The position numbers and the translations under genes were made by a program. Positions 8,881 to 16,371 of a stretch of 22,163 nt of DNA are shown here, one piece after another. The DNA is from JAHFOW01 sp964370795 (lineage in GTDB: Bacteria; Planctomycetota; Brocadiia; Brocadiales; Brocadiaceae). Location: assembly GCA_964370795.1 (NCBI GenBank), contig CAYJME010000031.1, positions 1 to 22,163 of the forward strand. The letters run 5' to 3'. Every line of letters begins with the position of its first letter. The stretch's first letter is position 1. The notes beneath the pieces were generated by a model. It searched no databases, had not been told where the DNA came from, and saw nothing but the letters and a program-made list of their open reading frames with translations.

Positions 8881-9123
8881 GGAATTTCAATACAAATTAA
8901 ACCGTTTAATTGCGCTACAATAAAAAGTCGCCAAAGGTTTAACGTTAAGGAATTTCAAAGTTTTTGGTAGGAGCCAACTCCTGTTGGCGACCGGGGCATG
9001 CATGCCGGTGGGCATGTCCATCGCCGTCAGGCCTAATTTAATGTATAGGAATTTCAATGCTGTGGTTGTAGGGCGACCAGGCTGGTCGCCCTACAATGAG
9101 AATGTAGACGAAGTCCTAATTTA
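8881..9123 (+). repeat. Three tandem intergenic repeat modules with different palindromic cores
   Basis: The 256-bp convergent gap between the HD-GYP gene and pyrF contains GGAATTTCAA three times (8881, 8949 and 9048). CCTAATTTA ends the second and third modules (9032-9040 and 9115-9123). The first ends in a diverged AAAGGTTTAA (8933-8942). The cores differ. Module 1 has AAACCGTTTAATT and CTACAATAAAAAGTCGCC. Module 2 has GCCAAC-TCCT-GTTGGC (8973-8988) and CATGCC-GGTG-GGCATG (9001-9016). Module 3 has a perfect 14-bp stem with loop GGC (9066-9096). Related modules lie at 12087-12188 and 18756-18906. Confidence 0.7.
9066..9096. terminator. Perfect 14-bp hairpin, possible bidirectional terminator or REP palindrome
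   Basis: TTGTAGGGCGACCA pairs exactly with TGGTCGCCCTACAA around a GGC loop. It lies between two convergent genes, where it could stop transcripts from both sides. It lacks a proper T-tract, so factor-independent termination is not assured. The GTAGGGCGACC core resembles palindromes I recall as dispersed in many environmental bacterial genomes. Confidence 0.5.
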
Positions 9124-9130
9124 AACAAAA

Positions 9131-10066
9131 CTAAGGTAGTATCTTCCTTATTTCCCCATTCATCTTTATTAACGACTCACGGGTAGCTTCTTTCCACGAA
9201 CCAATGCCGTATTTCTCTTTCCAGGGAGAGGTATTATAAGCATAAAGTATTGAACGGGATGCATTGATGATTGCGCCAAGCCCGTCGGAATTAAAACAAC
9301 ATGCAATGTCTTTTGCCGTAGCGCCCTGAGTTCCATAACCAGGAACGAGGAAATAGGCTGCGGGCATGATTTTTCTTAGGGTTGATAATTCATGGGGAAA
9401 TGTAGCTCCGACAACTGCCCCAATAGAGCTATAGCCTTCCTTCCCAACAAGGCCTTTTCCCCATTCATGGGTCTTTTCTGCAATAATTTCATGGAGTTTT
9501 TTTGCCCCACACATGAGATCCTGAAATTCGCCGGAAAGGGGATTGGATGTCTTTACGAGAATAAATAAACCTTTTTGATGTTTTTTTGCCGTTTGTATAA
9601 AGGGTTGTACGCTGTCCGTTCCCAAAAATGGGTTAACGGTGATAGCGTCGCTGGAGAACGGCGTTTCTGTAATGGCGTCAACAACTACCTCTCCAAGATG
9701 TGCCTCGGCGTATGCCTCTGCCGTACTTGGTACGTCGCCCCTTTTTACATCCCCAATAACGATGAGTCCTTTTTGTTTGGCATATTGAATGGTCTCTCCG
9801 TAAGTCCGTATTCCCCGCCATCCATACAGTTCATAAAATGCAATCTGGGGTTTTACGATACCGGCATAGGGCGTAATAATGTCAATGACTTGCTTGTTAA
9901 ACTCCAGAATGACCCGTGATGCATATTCAAGGGCATTTGAATACAGGTTTGAAAATTGCTGCTTTATGGTATCGGGTATAAGTTTAAGATAGGGGTCGAG
10001 CCCAACTACGACGCAGCTATTTTTTTCACGAACGGAGGCAATGAGTCGGTCGGCAAAGTTTTCCAT
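9131..10066 (-). CDS. pyrF: Orotidine 5'-phosphate decarboxylase
   Basis: 311 residues, ATG start. It catalyses the last step of UMP synthesis, decarboxylating orotidine monophosphate in the cytoplasm. The catalytic Asp-Lys-Asp signature is visible as D106-V-K108-R-G-D111 in VIGDVKRGDVPSTA. The N-terminal VVGLDPYL strand and the later FLVPGYGTQGA phosphate-binding loop fit the family. The length and the GDVKRGD form match the longer OMP decarboxylase subgroup (subfamily 2, as in mycobacteria and myxobacteria) rather than the roughly 240-residue E. coli type. It lies 35 bp downstream of the amidotransferase gene on the same strand, so the two are probably co-transcribed. Its 3' end faces the repeat-rich convergent gap. 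Confidence 0.96.
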   Translation of the reverse strand: MENFADRLIASVREKNSCVVVGLDPYLKLIPDTIKQQFSNLYSNALEYASRVILEFNKQVIDIITPYAGIVKPQIAFYELYGWRGIRTYGETIQYAKQKGLIVIGDVKRGDVPSTAEAYAEAHLGEVVVDAITETPFSSDAITVNPFLGTDSVQPFIQTAKKHQKGLFILVKTSNPLSGEFQDLMCGAKKLHEIIAEKTHEWGKGLVGKEGYSSIGAVVGATFPHELSTLRKIMPAAYFLVPGYGTQGATAKDIACCFNSDGLGAIINASRSILYAYNTSPWKEKYGIGSWKEATRESLIKMNGEIRKILP

Positions 10067-10101
10067 ACGATTGGATAATAAAACGTGGGGGTATTTTTTT
10101 C

Positions 10102-10665
10102 TTACAGGTCTAAAAAGTTTTTCAGGAGTTTCGGGCCCTCTTCGGTAAGAAACGATTCCGGATGAAACTGGACTCCCTCGAGGGGAAAATTTTTATGGCG
10201 GATACCCATGATTTCGTCTTGCTCTGCCCTTGCAGTGACTTCCAGAAAATCAGGCAGGGTATCTTCTTTAACAATAAGAGAATGATACCGTGTTGCTTCG
10301 AATGGGTTGGACAGGTTTTTGAAGATCGTTTTACCATCGTGAGAAATCATGGACGTCTTACCATGCATAAGCCTGCGGGCACGGACCACATCAGCACCGT
10401 ATACGTGGGCGATACATTGATGTCCCAGGCATACGCCCAGAATGGGTATTTTGCCGGTAAAGCGTTTGATAACGTCACCGGATATACCCGCCTCCCTCGG
10501 AGTGCAAGGGCCGGGCGAAATAATGATATGGTCCGGTTTTTTGTCTTCGATTTCATCTATACTCACCGTGTCGTTTCTAAAGACTTCGAGTTGTGCGCCA
10601 AATGCGCCAATCTGCTGCACGAGATTGTAAGTAAAAGAGTCGTAGTTATCGATAATTATTACCAT
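10102..10665 (-). CDS. Anthranilate/aminodeoxychorismate synthase glutamine amidotransferase subunit
   Basis: 187 residues from the ATG at 10665. A longer frame reaches an upstream ATG at 10704, but family members start at MVIIIDNYDSFTYN and AGGA sits about 8 bases before 10665, so I chose the shorter form. It is a class I glutamine amidotransferase. The nucleophile is C79 in GVCLGHQCIA, and H168 and E170 (VQFHPESF) complete the triad. The oxyanion motif ISPGPCTP and the HGKTS segment are typical of TrpG/PabA. It releases ammonia from glutamine for the chorismate-using partner (TrpE or PabB), which is not in the window. Without that partner, tryptophan and folate roles cannot be separated; one subunit serves both in some bacteria. 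It probably heads a two-gene operon with pyrF. Confidence 0.93.
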   Translation of the reverse strand: MVIIIDNYDSFTYNLVQQIGAFGAQLEVFRNDTVSIDEIEDKKPDHIIISPGPCTPREAGISGDVIKRFTGKIPILGVCLGHQCIAHVYGADVVRARRLMHGKTSMISHDGKTIFKNLSNPFEATRYHSLIVKEDTLPDFLEVTARAEQDEIMGIRHKNFPLEGVQFHPESFLTEEGPKLLKNFLDL

Positions 10666-10694
10666 AAAATATATCCTGTTTCCATGTAGTTCAG

Positions 10695-10723
10695 ATGTTA
10701 ACAAAATAAGTTTCGAATATCAA
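10695..10723 (-). promoter_or_regulatory. Candidate promoter for the amidotransferase-pyrF operon
   Basis: Read on the minus strand, TTGATA (10718-10723) and TAACAT (10695-10700) are separated by 17 bases, a sigma70-like arrangement. This would start transcription about 20-25 bases before the chosen ATG at 10665. Confidence 0.5.
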
Positions 10724-10798
10724 AGATATTTTCATTGATAAATAAATAAAACACGTAATTGCATCCACTTATAAGCATATAATCACGTCAAAAATAAC

Positions 10799-10826
10799 TT
10801 GACAACAATAGTTTTTATGTTAAAAT
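10799..10826 (+). promoter_or_regulatory. Candidate promoter upstream of the nusA leader
   Basis: TTGACA (10799-10804) and TAAAAT (10821-10826) are 16 bases apart, with an AT-rich spacer. Transcription from about 10833 would run through the structured leader into nusA. A second perfect -10 hexamer, TATAAT, lies at 10971-10976, closer to the gene, but no good -35 precedes it. Confidence 0.6.
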
Positions 10827-10855
10827 TTGAAGATTGTTAAAAAGGACAGAGTACT

Positions 10856-10957
10856 ATGTATTACCCTTAAGATAAGTTTGTCGTAATCAGCCAACATGAA
10901 GGATGCAGAATAACAAAAGTGGGGAAAACCCACTTTTTTATTTTAAGGGTAATACAT
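10856..10957 (+). promoter_or_regulatory. Structured nusA leader bounded by a perfect 15-bp inverted repeat
   Basis: ATGTATTACCCTTAA (10856-10870) is the exact reverse complement of 10943-10957. As RNA the stem can extend to 21 pairs (10876 with 10937) using two G-U pairs. The enclosed 72 bases hold an intrinsic-terminator hairpin at the 3' side and a five-codon frame, MKDAE-stop (10896-10913), ending just before that hairpin. The inner edge of the long stem uses the T-run of the terminator, so the two structures partly compete. This suggests an attenuator controlling nusA. The alternative is a small MITE inserted in the leader; no clear target duplication is visible. Confidence 0.55.
10915..10939 (+). 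terminator. Intrinsic terminator hairpin inside the nusA leader
   Basis: AAAAGTGGG pairs with CCCACTTTT around a GAAAA loop (9-bp stem), and more T residues follow directly (to 10944, broken by one A). The shape is that of a Rho-independent terminator on the + strand, about 65 bases before the nusA start and downstream of the promoter at 10799-10826. It would cause premature termination. Confidence 0.65.
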
Positions 10958-11003
10958 TATCGTATTCAATTATAATACCGGATTATTGGTAGACAGTGTT
11001 TTT

Positions 11004-12077
11004 ATGGATAAAGAAAGTTTACTCCGTTTAGTAGATAGTTTACACAGGGATAAAGAGATTTCAAAGGATGTTGTGTTTCAGGGTATTGAGGCTGCTTTAA
11101 CAACCGCAGCGCGAAAACACTTTAAGTCCCAGAATATAATCACTATTCAAATTGACCGAACCACCGGGGAAATAGTGGCTATGGAAGGAGACCTCAGGAT
11201 TGACCCTTCCGAGCTCGGCAGGATTACAGCGCAGACTGCCAAGCAGGTCATTATCCAGAAGATCCGCGAGGCGGAGCGGGATGTGATTTATGATGACTTT
11301 TATGGCAGAAGAGGGACAATTGTCAGTGGCACCGTTCAGAGGTTTGAAGGTTCGACGATTATTGTTAATTTGGGTAAAACTGAGGCTTTTTTGCCTAAGC
11401 CTGAACAAATAGTGGATGATCATTACAATGTTGGCGAGCGGGTAAGGGCTGTTGTTGCTGATGTAAAGAAGGCGGGGGCCAAGGTAAAGATTGTGCTTTC
11501 GAGGACGCATCCAGACTTCGTGAGGAGGCTTTTTGAATTGGAAGTGCCTGAAATTGCTGAACACACCATAGAGATTAAGGCGTTGGCGCGTGAGCCCGGC
11601 CAGAGGACTAAAATTGCTGTCGCTTCAAGTGACCAGAATGTGGATTGTGTTGGGGCATGCGTGGGCGTCCGTGGGTCGCGCATTAAGAACATTGTAGATG
11701 AATTAAATGGAGAAAAGATCGATATTATCCGATGGAGCGATGAGCCGGAGATATTATTGCCGAATGCCTTAAAACCATCGGAGGTGTCAGGGATTATCTT
11801 GTCGTCAGAGAATAAGTCTGTAACTGTTGTCGTGCCTAATGATCAGCTTTCTCTGGCAATTGGTAAAAGAGGTCAAAATGTGCGCCTGGCATCACGTCTA
11901 ACTTCGTGGGATATTGATATTATAACGGAATCGGAACTCGATGAGCGCCAGAAAGCCGGCGCTCTCCAGGTTGTAGAAGTTGTTGAATCAGGTAAGGTTT
12001 CTTCCGATGGTTCAAATGCCGCAAGTGTGGTATCTTCGGGGCATACTGAAACGGGCGGCATTAAAGAAGAATTGTAG
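11004..12077 (+). CDS. nusA: Transcription termination/antitermination factor NusA
   Basis: 357 residues from ATG 11004. An in-frame TTG at 10986 would add six residues, but the family start resembles MDKESLLRLV. Domains: the N-terminal RNA-polymerase-binding domain (1 to about 125), an S1 RNA-binding domain (about 131-200, GTIVSGTVQRFEGSTIIVNLG), then KH1 and KH2 (about 205-340) with GACVGVRGSRI and AIGKRGQNVRLASRL. The acidic repeats found at the C-terminus of E. coli NusA are absent, as in most phyla; only a short Ser/Gly-rich tail follows. It binds RNA polymerase and nascent RNA and modulates pausing, termination and antitermination. It leads the infB gene cluster. The usual upstream gene rimP is missing here, and the promoter region is a structured leader instead. 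Confidence 0.97.
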   Translation: MDKESLLRLVDSLHRDKEISKDVVFQGIEAALTTAARKHFKSQNIITIQIDRTTGEIVAMEGDLRIDPSELGRITAQTAKQVIIQKIREAERDVIYDDFYGRRGTIVSGTVQRFEGSTIIVNLGKTEAFLPKPEQIVDDHYNVGERVRAVVADVKKAGAKVKIVLSRTHPDFVRRLFELEVPEIAEHTIEIKALAREPGQRTKIAVASSDQNVDCVGACVGVRGSRIKNIVDELNGEKIDIIRWSDEPEILLPNALKPSEVSGIILSSENKSVTVVVPNDQLSLAIGKRGQNVRLASRLTSWDIDIITESELDERQKAGALQVVEVVESGKVSSDGSNAASVVSSGHTETGGIKEEL

Positions 12078-12086
12078 AATTATTGT

Positions 12087-12188
12087 GGAATTTTAAGCAA
12101 GGGTAGTGTGCTCTTCGTCTTGTAGGCGCGTAACGCAAGCTGAAAGCCTGTGGTTACATCATGTTGCTGCCAAAGCAGTCCTACTTAT
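12087..12188 (+). repeat. Intergenic repeat module between nusA and infB
   Basis: It begins with GGAATTTTAA (12087-12096) and ends with GTCCTACTTAT (12178-12188). These ends resemble those of the modules at 9048-9123 and 18756-18906. Its core is an imperfect palindrome in which GTAACGCAAGCT (12130-12141) faces AGCCTGTGGTTAC (12145-12157) across a GAA loop. It accounts for most of the 150-bp gap, which is long for this cluster. Confidence 0.5.
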
Positions 12189-12227
12189 AGTTAATAGAGA
12201 ATTTTTTGTACAGTCCAAAAGGATTAA

Positions 12228-14480
12228 ATGGAAAAAATCAGAATTAGTTCACTTGCAAAAGAACTAGGGGTAAAAAGTAACCTCTTGATTGAGAAATGTC
12301 ATGAAAAGGGGTTGTCTCATATCCACCATCATGCAAATACCATAACTCCGGAGCAAGCCGAGATGATTAAGCAACTGCTCCGGCCGGTTGTGAAGGTAAC
12401 GACTCCAAAGGAAGAGCCCAAACCAGTGCCAGGTATACCTGTTAAGCCGGTTGTTGAGCAGAAAAAAGAGGAAAAAGTGGAAAAGGTCGAAAAAACAGCG
12501 CCACAGCCTGTACATGCTGCCAAGGTTGTTCAACCAGCCAAGGTGGTGAAAATGCAAAAGAACGTTCCGCCGCAACAGCAGGTTGTAAAGGTAACCCCCG
12601 TGAAAACTTTCTGGAAAAAAAGGCCACAACCACAATACCAGCCTCAGCATAAAAGGAGAGAATATGGGGGAGAAGGTGTTGAAACGAAGAAGACTGCAGT
12701 GAAAGAAAAAGAAACAAGGGTTGTTATGGAATTGCCTATAACTGTAAAAGACCTATCTGCCAAATTAGGGATTCGCGCAAATGAAATTATAACCAAGTTG
12801 CTTCTTGAACATAATATTCGCGCAACCATCAATCAGATTTTAAGCGAAGATATCGTAAAACTCTTAGGTATTGAATATGGGGTTGAAATAGCGATAAGGA
12901 AAAGTGAAGCTGCGGAAGACCATGGTTACCTTATTGAAAAACTTCCGGAAAAGGCCGAAGATGTGGTTCACCGAGCGCCTATTGTTACCTTTTTGGGACA
13001 TGTTGACCATGGGAAAACATCTCTCCTTGATTGTATCCGCCAAACCAACGTGGCTGCCGGCGAGGTGGGTGGTATCACCCAGCACATCGGCGCATATAAG
13101 GTTGAAATGAACGGGAAACCCATTGTTTTTCTGGATACGCCCGGTCATGAGGCATTTACGGCAATGAGGGCAAGAGGCGCAAATATTACCGACATCGTAG
13201 TGCTGGTCGTTGCCGCCGATGATGGGGTAATGCCGCAGACAGAGGAAGCATTAAATCACGCTAAGGCAGCAACTGTGCCCATTGTTGTGGCGTTGAATAA
13301 AATTGATAAGCCGGGGATCAATCCTTTACGCGTAAAGCAACAGTTGGCAAGTCTGGATTTGGCTCCTGAGGAATGGGGTGGCAAGACACAATTTGTCGAA
13401 ACTTCTGCAGTATCAAAACGGGGGATAGACACCTTGCTGGAAAGGCTTTTGCTTGAGGCTGAAATTCTTGAACTAAAAGCGAATCCAAAGAACCCTGCGC
13501 GTGGTGTAGTGCTCGAAGCGCATTTAAGCGAGGGCAGGGGAGTCGTTGCTAATGTCCTGATACAGGACGGCACATTACGGCAGGGCGATGTTATCCTCTG
13601 TGGTAAAACTTTTGGAAGGGTGCGCCTTATTACTACCGATAGAGGAAAAGAAATAAAGGAGGCTGGCCCGTCAACTCCGGTTTCTGTTTCCGATTTCTCA
13701 GAAGTGCCGGAAGCGGGGGATAAGTTCTATGTTGTCAGCGATATTCAAAAAGCACGGGATGTGGCCGAAGAAAGGGTGATGAAAGTTAGGGAGACGTCTT
13801 TAGCAAAGCACCAGCATGTTACCCTGGATAGTCTCTATTCTAAGATTGCAGAGGGAAAGGTAAAGGAGATCAAGGTAATCCTCAAGGCAGATTATAAGGG
13901 TTCTGTAGAGGTGCTGAAAAAGGCTTTGGAAGAGCTTTCGACCGCAGAAATTAAGGTAAAAATACTCCATTGCGGCGTTGGCGGTATTACAGAGTCCGAT
14001 GTGCTTCTTGCCGATGCATCGGATGCGATTGTTATTGGTTTTTATGTAACGACAGAGGATAGGGCGCGTATCCAGGCAGAAGAGAAGGGCGTGGATATAA
14101 GGCTATATAAGATCATATATGATGCAACAAACGAAATAAAAGCAGCCATGGAAGGTATGTTAGAGCCTGAGAGTAAAGAAGTTATTCTCGGCCAGGTCGA
14201 AATACGGCATGTGTATAATATCTCTAAATTTGGCAATGTCGCAGGTTGTTATGTAAAATCAGGAAAAATCACGAGGAATGCCTCGGTTCGTTTGATTCGT
14301 AACATGATTATTATCTATGATGGTAAGTTGGAATCCTTAAAGATCGTCAAGGATGACGTCAGGGAAGTCAGGGCTGGTTTTGAATGTGGCCTCAAGATTA
14401 CCAACTATGACGATATTAAAGTTGGAGACATTGTTGAGGCGTATGAGATTCAAAAGATTGCCCGAACGATGACGATTTAG
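12228..14480 (+). CDS. infB: Translation initiation factor IF-2
   Basis: 750 residues; AAAAGGATTAA precedes the ATG. Domains: an N-terminal IF2_N helix bundle (MEKIRISSLAKELG), a low-complexity linker rich in Lys, Pro, Val, Glu and Gln (about 50-160), and a second IF2_N-like subdomain (about 170-210). Then comes the GTPase domain with G1 GHVDHGKT at 257-264, G3 DTPGHEAF, G4 NKID and the G5-like TSAVSKRG. The C-terminal beta-barrel and C2 domains that bind fMet-tRNA complete it. IF-2 places initiator tRNA on the 30S subunit and promotes 50S joining with GTP hydrolysis. All motifs are intact and the length is usual. It follows nusA by 150 bp, a gap filled by a repeat module, and precedes ylxP by 24 bp. 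Confidence 0.98.
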   Translation: MEKIRISSLAKELGVKSNLLIEKCHEKGLSHIHHHANTITPEQAEMIKQLLRPVVKVTTPKEEPKPVPGIPVKPVVEQKKEEKVEKVEKTAPQPVHAAKVVQPAKVVKMQKNVPPQQQVVKVTPVKTFWKKRPQPQYQPQHKRREYGGEGVETKKTAVKEKETRVVMELPITVKDLSAKLGIRANEIITKLLLEHNIRATINQILSEDIVKLLGIEYGVEIAIRKSEAAEDHGYLIEKLPEKAEDVVHRAPIVTFLGHVDHGKTSLLDCIRQTNVAAGEVGGITQHIGAYKVEMNGKPIVFLDTPGHEAFTAMRARGANITDIVVLVVAADDGVMPQTEEALNHAKAATVPIVVALNKIDKPGINPLRVKQQLASLDLAPEEWGGKTQFVETSAVSKRGIDTLLERLLLEAEILELKANPKNPARGVVLEAHLSEGRGVVANVLIQDGTLRQGDVILCGKTFGRVRLITTDRGKEIKEAGPSTPVSVSDFSEVPEAGDKFYVVSDIQKARDVAEERVMKVRETSLAKHQHVTLDSLYSKIAEGKVKEIKVILKADYKGSVEVLKKALEELSTAEIKVKILHCGVGGITESDVLLADASDAIVIGFYVTTEDRARIQAEEKGVDIRLYKIIYDATNEIKAAMEGMLEPESKEVILGQVEIRHVYNISKFGNVAGCYVKSGKITRNASVRLIRNMIIIYDGKLESLKIVKDDVREVRAGFECGLKITNYDDIKVGDIVEAYEIQKIARTMTI

Positions 14481-14504
14481 AATTGTGTTGAAAAGTCTGT
14501 TGTT

Positions 14505-14816
14505 ATGAATCTGGAATTTTATGAATCAGACGATGCGGTTGTTGGTGTTTTGAGTGTTCGCCTGGTGATACGAAATGCAAGTTCACTTAAGGATAAACGT
14601 CGTGTTATTAAAAGTTTAAAAGATCACGTAAAAAATAAATTTAATGTCTCTATTTCTGAAACCGGCGCTCTCGATCATTGCCAGTATTCCAGGCTGAGCG
14701 TTGCAATGGTGGGAAACGACCGGCATTATATAAATAGCACGTTGTCAAATTTAATCAATATGTTCAGGGGGGCGACTTCTTTTGAACTTGTTGATTACAA
14801 ACTGGAGTTTACATAG
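14505..14816 (+). CDS. ylxP: DUF503 (YlxP-like) protein
   Basis: 103 residues, ATG start, 24 bp after infB. The family pattern is visible: VVGVLSVRLVIRNASSLKDKRRVIKSLKDHVKNKFNVSISE, followed by hydrophobic strands and a closing LVDYKLEF. DUF503/YlxP proteins are small single-domain proteins commonly encoded between infB and rbfA, and that position is kept here. The family has been linked to ribosome assembly by gene neighbourhood and limited work; the molecular role is not settled. No signal peptide or membrane segment. It differs from typical members by a nine-residue N-terminal extension (MNLEFYESD) before the conserved part. An internal start is possible, but I see none better. Confidence 0.9.
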   Translation: MNLEFYESDDAVVGVLSVRLVIRNASSLKDKRRVIKSLKDHVKNKFNVSISETGALDHCQYSRLSVAMVGNDRHYINSTLSNLINMFRGATSFELVDYKLEFT

Positions 14817-14918
14817 TCACACCGGTTGCCGTTTCCTTCACGGATATTTATATGATACGAACTGAAGGCTGCAGTTCCCTGAAATAGTTTTAAATGATTA
14901 ATTATATAAAATAATTTT

Positions 14919-15326
14919 ATGTCTTCGCGAAGAATCGAAAGATTGTCAGAGGTTATCAGGCAGGAAGTGAGCAAGATCGTCCTGTATGAGTTGAAAGACC
15001 CCCGGATCGGTTTTATTACGATAACAACTGTGGAGCTTGCGCCAGATTTGAGACATGCAAAGGTGTATGTGTCAATTATGGGCGGTGATACCATACAGAA
15101 AAGGACATTCCAGGGATTGGAACATGCGCGGGGTTTTATCCAGTCAGAAGTGGGAAAACGCCTTCAAATAAAATTCACGCCTCATTTAACGTTTTGTCTG
15201 GATGAGTCCATTAAGAAGAGTATTCATATTGCAAAACTTATTGATGACGCAGTAAGGGGCATTAAAGTACCTCACGAAGAAACATTGCCTGAAACAGAAG
15301 AAAAAAACAATGAAAACGACTCATAG
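14919..15326 (+). CDS. rbfA: Ribosome-binding factor A
   Basis: 135 residues, ATG start, no clear Shine-Dalgarno sequence. The single KH-like domain is recognisable: RRIERLSEVIRQEVSKIV, LKDPRIGFITITTVELAPDLRHAKVYVS, then GLEHARGFIQSEVGKRLQIKFTPHLTFCLDESI. RbfA binds 16S rRNA near its 5' helix and helps late maturation of the 30S subunit, notably in the cold. A short charged tail (EETLPETEEKNNENDS) extends past the fold. The 102-bp gap from ylxP holds a weak hairpin (14859-14877) and no gene. It is the last member of the nusA-infB-ylxP-rbfA set here; truB, which commonly follows, is absent and hisG comes next. Confidence 0.96.
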   Translation: MSSRRIERLSEVIRQEVSKIVLYELKDPRIGFITITTVELAPDLRHAKVYVSIMGGDTIQKRTFQGLEHARGFIQSEVGKRLQIKFTPHLTFCLDESIKKSIHIAKLIDDAVRGIKVPHEETLPETEEKNNENDS

Positions 15327-15424
15327 GATTTACACAGGACGCGTGTGTATTGTTTTTTGTGGTATTTATAAATTTTATGTGCTTAAGGATACGTTCATAT
15401 AGTTTTAAAAGGTGATTTGGAAGA

Positions 15425-16297
15425 ATGAAGAAAATACATTTGGGTTTGCCTAAGGGTAGTCTTCAAGAGGCAACCATTGATATGATGAAGAAGTCCGGTT
15501 ATACGGTGACGGTGAGTTCACGATCATATTATCCGTCGATTGATGATGATGAAATTTCTGTCCGCTTAATCAGGCCCCAGGATATGTCCCGGTATGTTGA
15601 AAAAGGGATTATTGACGCTGGTCTGACGGGTATGGATTGGGTAAGAGAAGCAGGTTCTGATGTGCGGGTGACCGTAAACCTGGTTTATGCAAAGCAGCAG
15701 TTAACAAAAGTCCGGTGGGTTCTGGCAGTCCCTGATGATTCTCCAATACGTTCTGTGCAAGATTTACAAGGAAAAAGGATTGCAACTGAATTGGTGAACG
15801 TAACGCGGCAATATCTCGCCGAGCGGGGAGTGGTCGCCGATATTGAATTTTCTCACGGCGCAACGGAGGCGAAGGCCCCTGATCTGGTTGACGCCATTGT
15901 AGAACTAACCGAAACAGGGAGCAGCCTGAAAGCAAATAAACTTCGCGTTGTGGACACTATTATGGAGTCTGCTACAGTGCTGATAGCCAATCATCATTCA
16001 TGGAAAGACGACTGGAAGCGTACAAAGATAGAAAATCTTGCAATGCTTTTTGAGGGTGCCATTATTGCGCGGGTAAAGGTTGGTCTAAAGATGAATGTTC
16101 CCAGTGGCGCTCTGGAAGGGGTGCTGAAAAAATTACCAGCGCTGAGAAAGCCCACGATTTCCACCCTTGCAGAAGGCGCTGGTTATGCAATTGAAACGGT
16201 GTTGGATGAAACTGTGGCAAGGAGAATTACCCCTGAGTTAAAGAGGGCCGGCGCAGAGGGGATCATTGAATATCCTTTGAATAAAGTAATTCTATAA
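15425..16297 (+). CDS. hisG: ATP phosphoribosyltransferase, long form
   Basis: 290 residues; AAAGGTGAT lies upstream of the ATG. It catalyses the first step of histidine synthesis, joining ATP and PRPP to give phosphoribosyl-ATP. The N-terminal LGLPKGSL, the GIIDAGLTGMDW segment and the PRPP loop at about 160-172 (ELTETGSSLKANKL) define the catalytic domains, which have a periplasmic-binding-protein-like fold. Residues about 215-290 form the extra ACT/PII-like regulatory domain (VKVGLKMNVP to the end) found in long-form HisG, which binds histidine for feedback inhibition. The enzyme should therefore not need HisZ. No other his genes lie in the window; it appears isolated downstream of rbfA with a 98-bp gap. 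Confidence 0.96.
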   Translation: MKKIHLGLPKGSLQEATIDMMKKSGYTVTVSSRSYYPSIDDDEISVRLIRPQDMSRYVEKGIIDAGLTGMDWVREAGSDVRVTVNLVYAKQQLTKVRWVLAVPDDSPIRSVQDLQGKRIATELVNVTRQYLAERGVVADIEFSHGATEAKAPDLVDAIVELTETGSSLKANKLRVVDTIMESATVLIANHHSWKDDWKRTKIENLAMLFEGAIIARVKVGLKMNVPSGALEGVLKKLPALRKPTISTLAEGAGYAIETVLDETVARRITPELKRAGAEGIIEYPLNKVIL

Positions 16298-16371
16298 GAA
16301 AGCAAGTTTACACGATTACTTTAAAACGTTCTCCATCGCGTTCCAGGAGTGAAAGTATACAGAAATATGAA

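Noticed and set aside
8881..9057. Possible CRISPR array, because GGAATTTCAA recurs three times
   Set aside because: The shared motif is only about 10 bases, the spacing is irregular (68 and 99 bases), the units have different internal palindromes, and no cas gene is present.
9575..9919. Open frame of 114 codons on + inside pyrF
   Set aside because: It lies wholly antisense to a well-supported pyrF, its translation resembles no family I know, and it has no ribosome-binding site.
10162..10689. Open frame of 175 codons on + antisense to the amidotransferase gene
   Set aside because: The opposite strand encodes a protein with an intact catalytic triad. This frame shows no domain and is a shadow of its codon bias.
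10666..10704. Thirteen-residue N-terminal extension of the amidotransferase from the upstream ATG
   Set aside because: TrpG/PabA proteins begin at the MVIIIDNYDSF segment, AGGA is correctly placed for the ATG at 10665, and the candidate promoter at 10695-10723 would start the transcript downstream of the longer start.
10896..10913. Five-codon leader peptide MKDAE before the nusA leader terminator
   Set aside because: No Shine-Dalgarno sequence precedes it, and such a short frame is expected by chance. It is mentioned only as part of the leader hypothesis and not annotated as a gene.
14859..14877. Hairpin GAACTG/CAGTTC between ylxP and rbfA as a terminator
   Set aside because: Only six pairs with a seven-base loop and no following T-run, and it lies inside what should be one operon.
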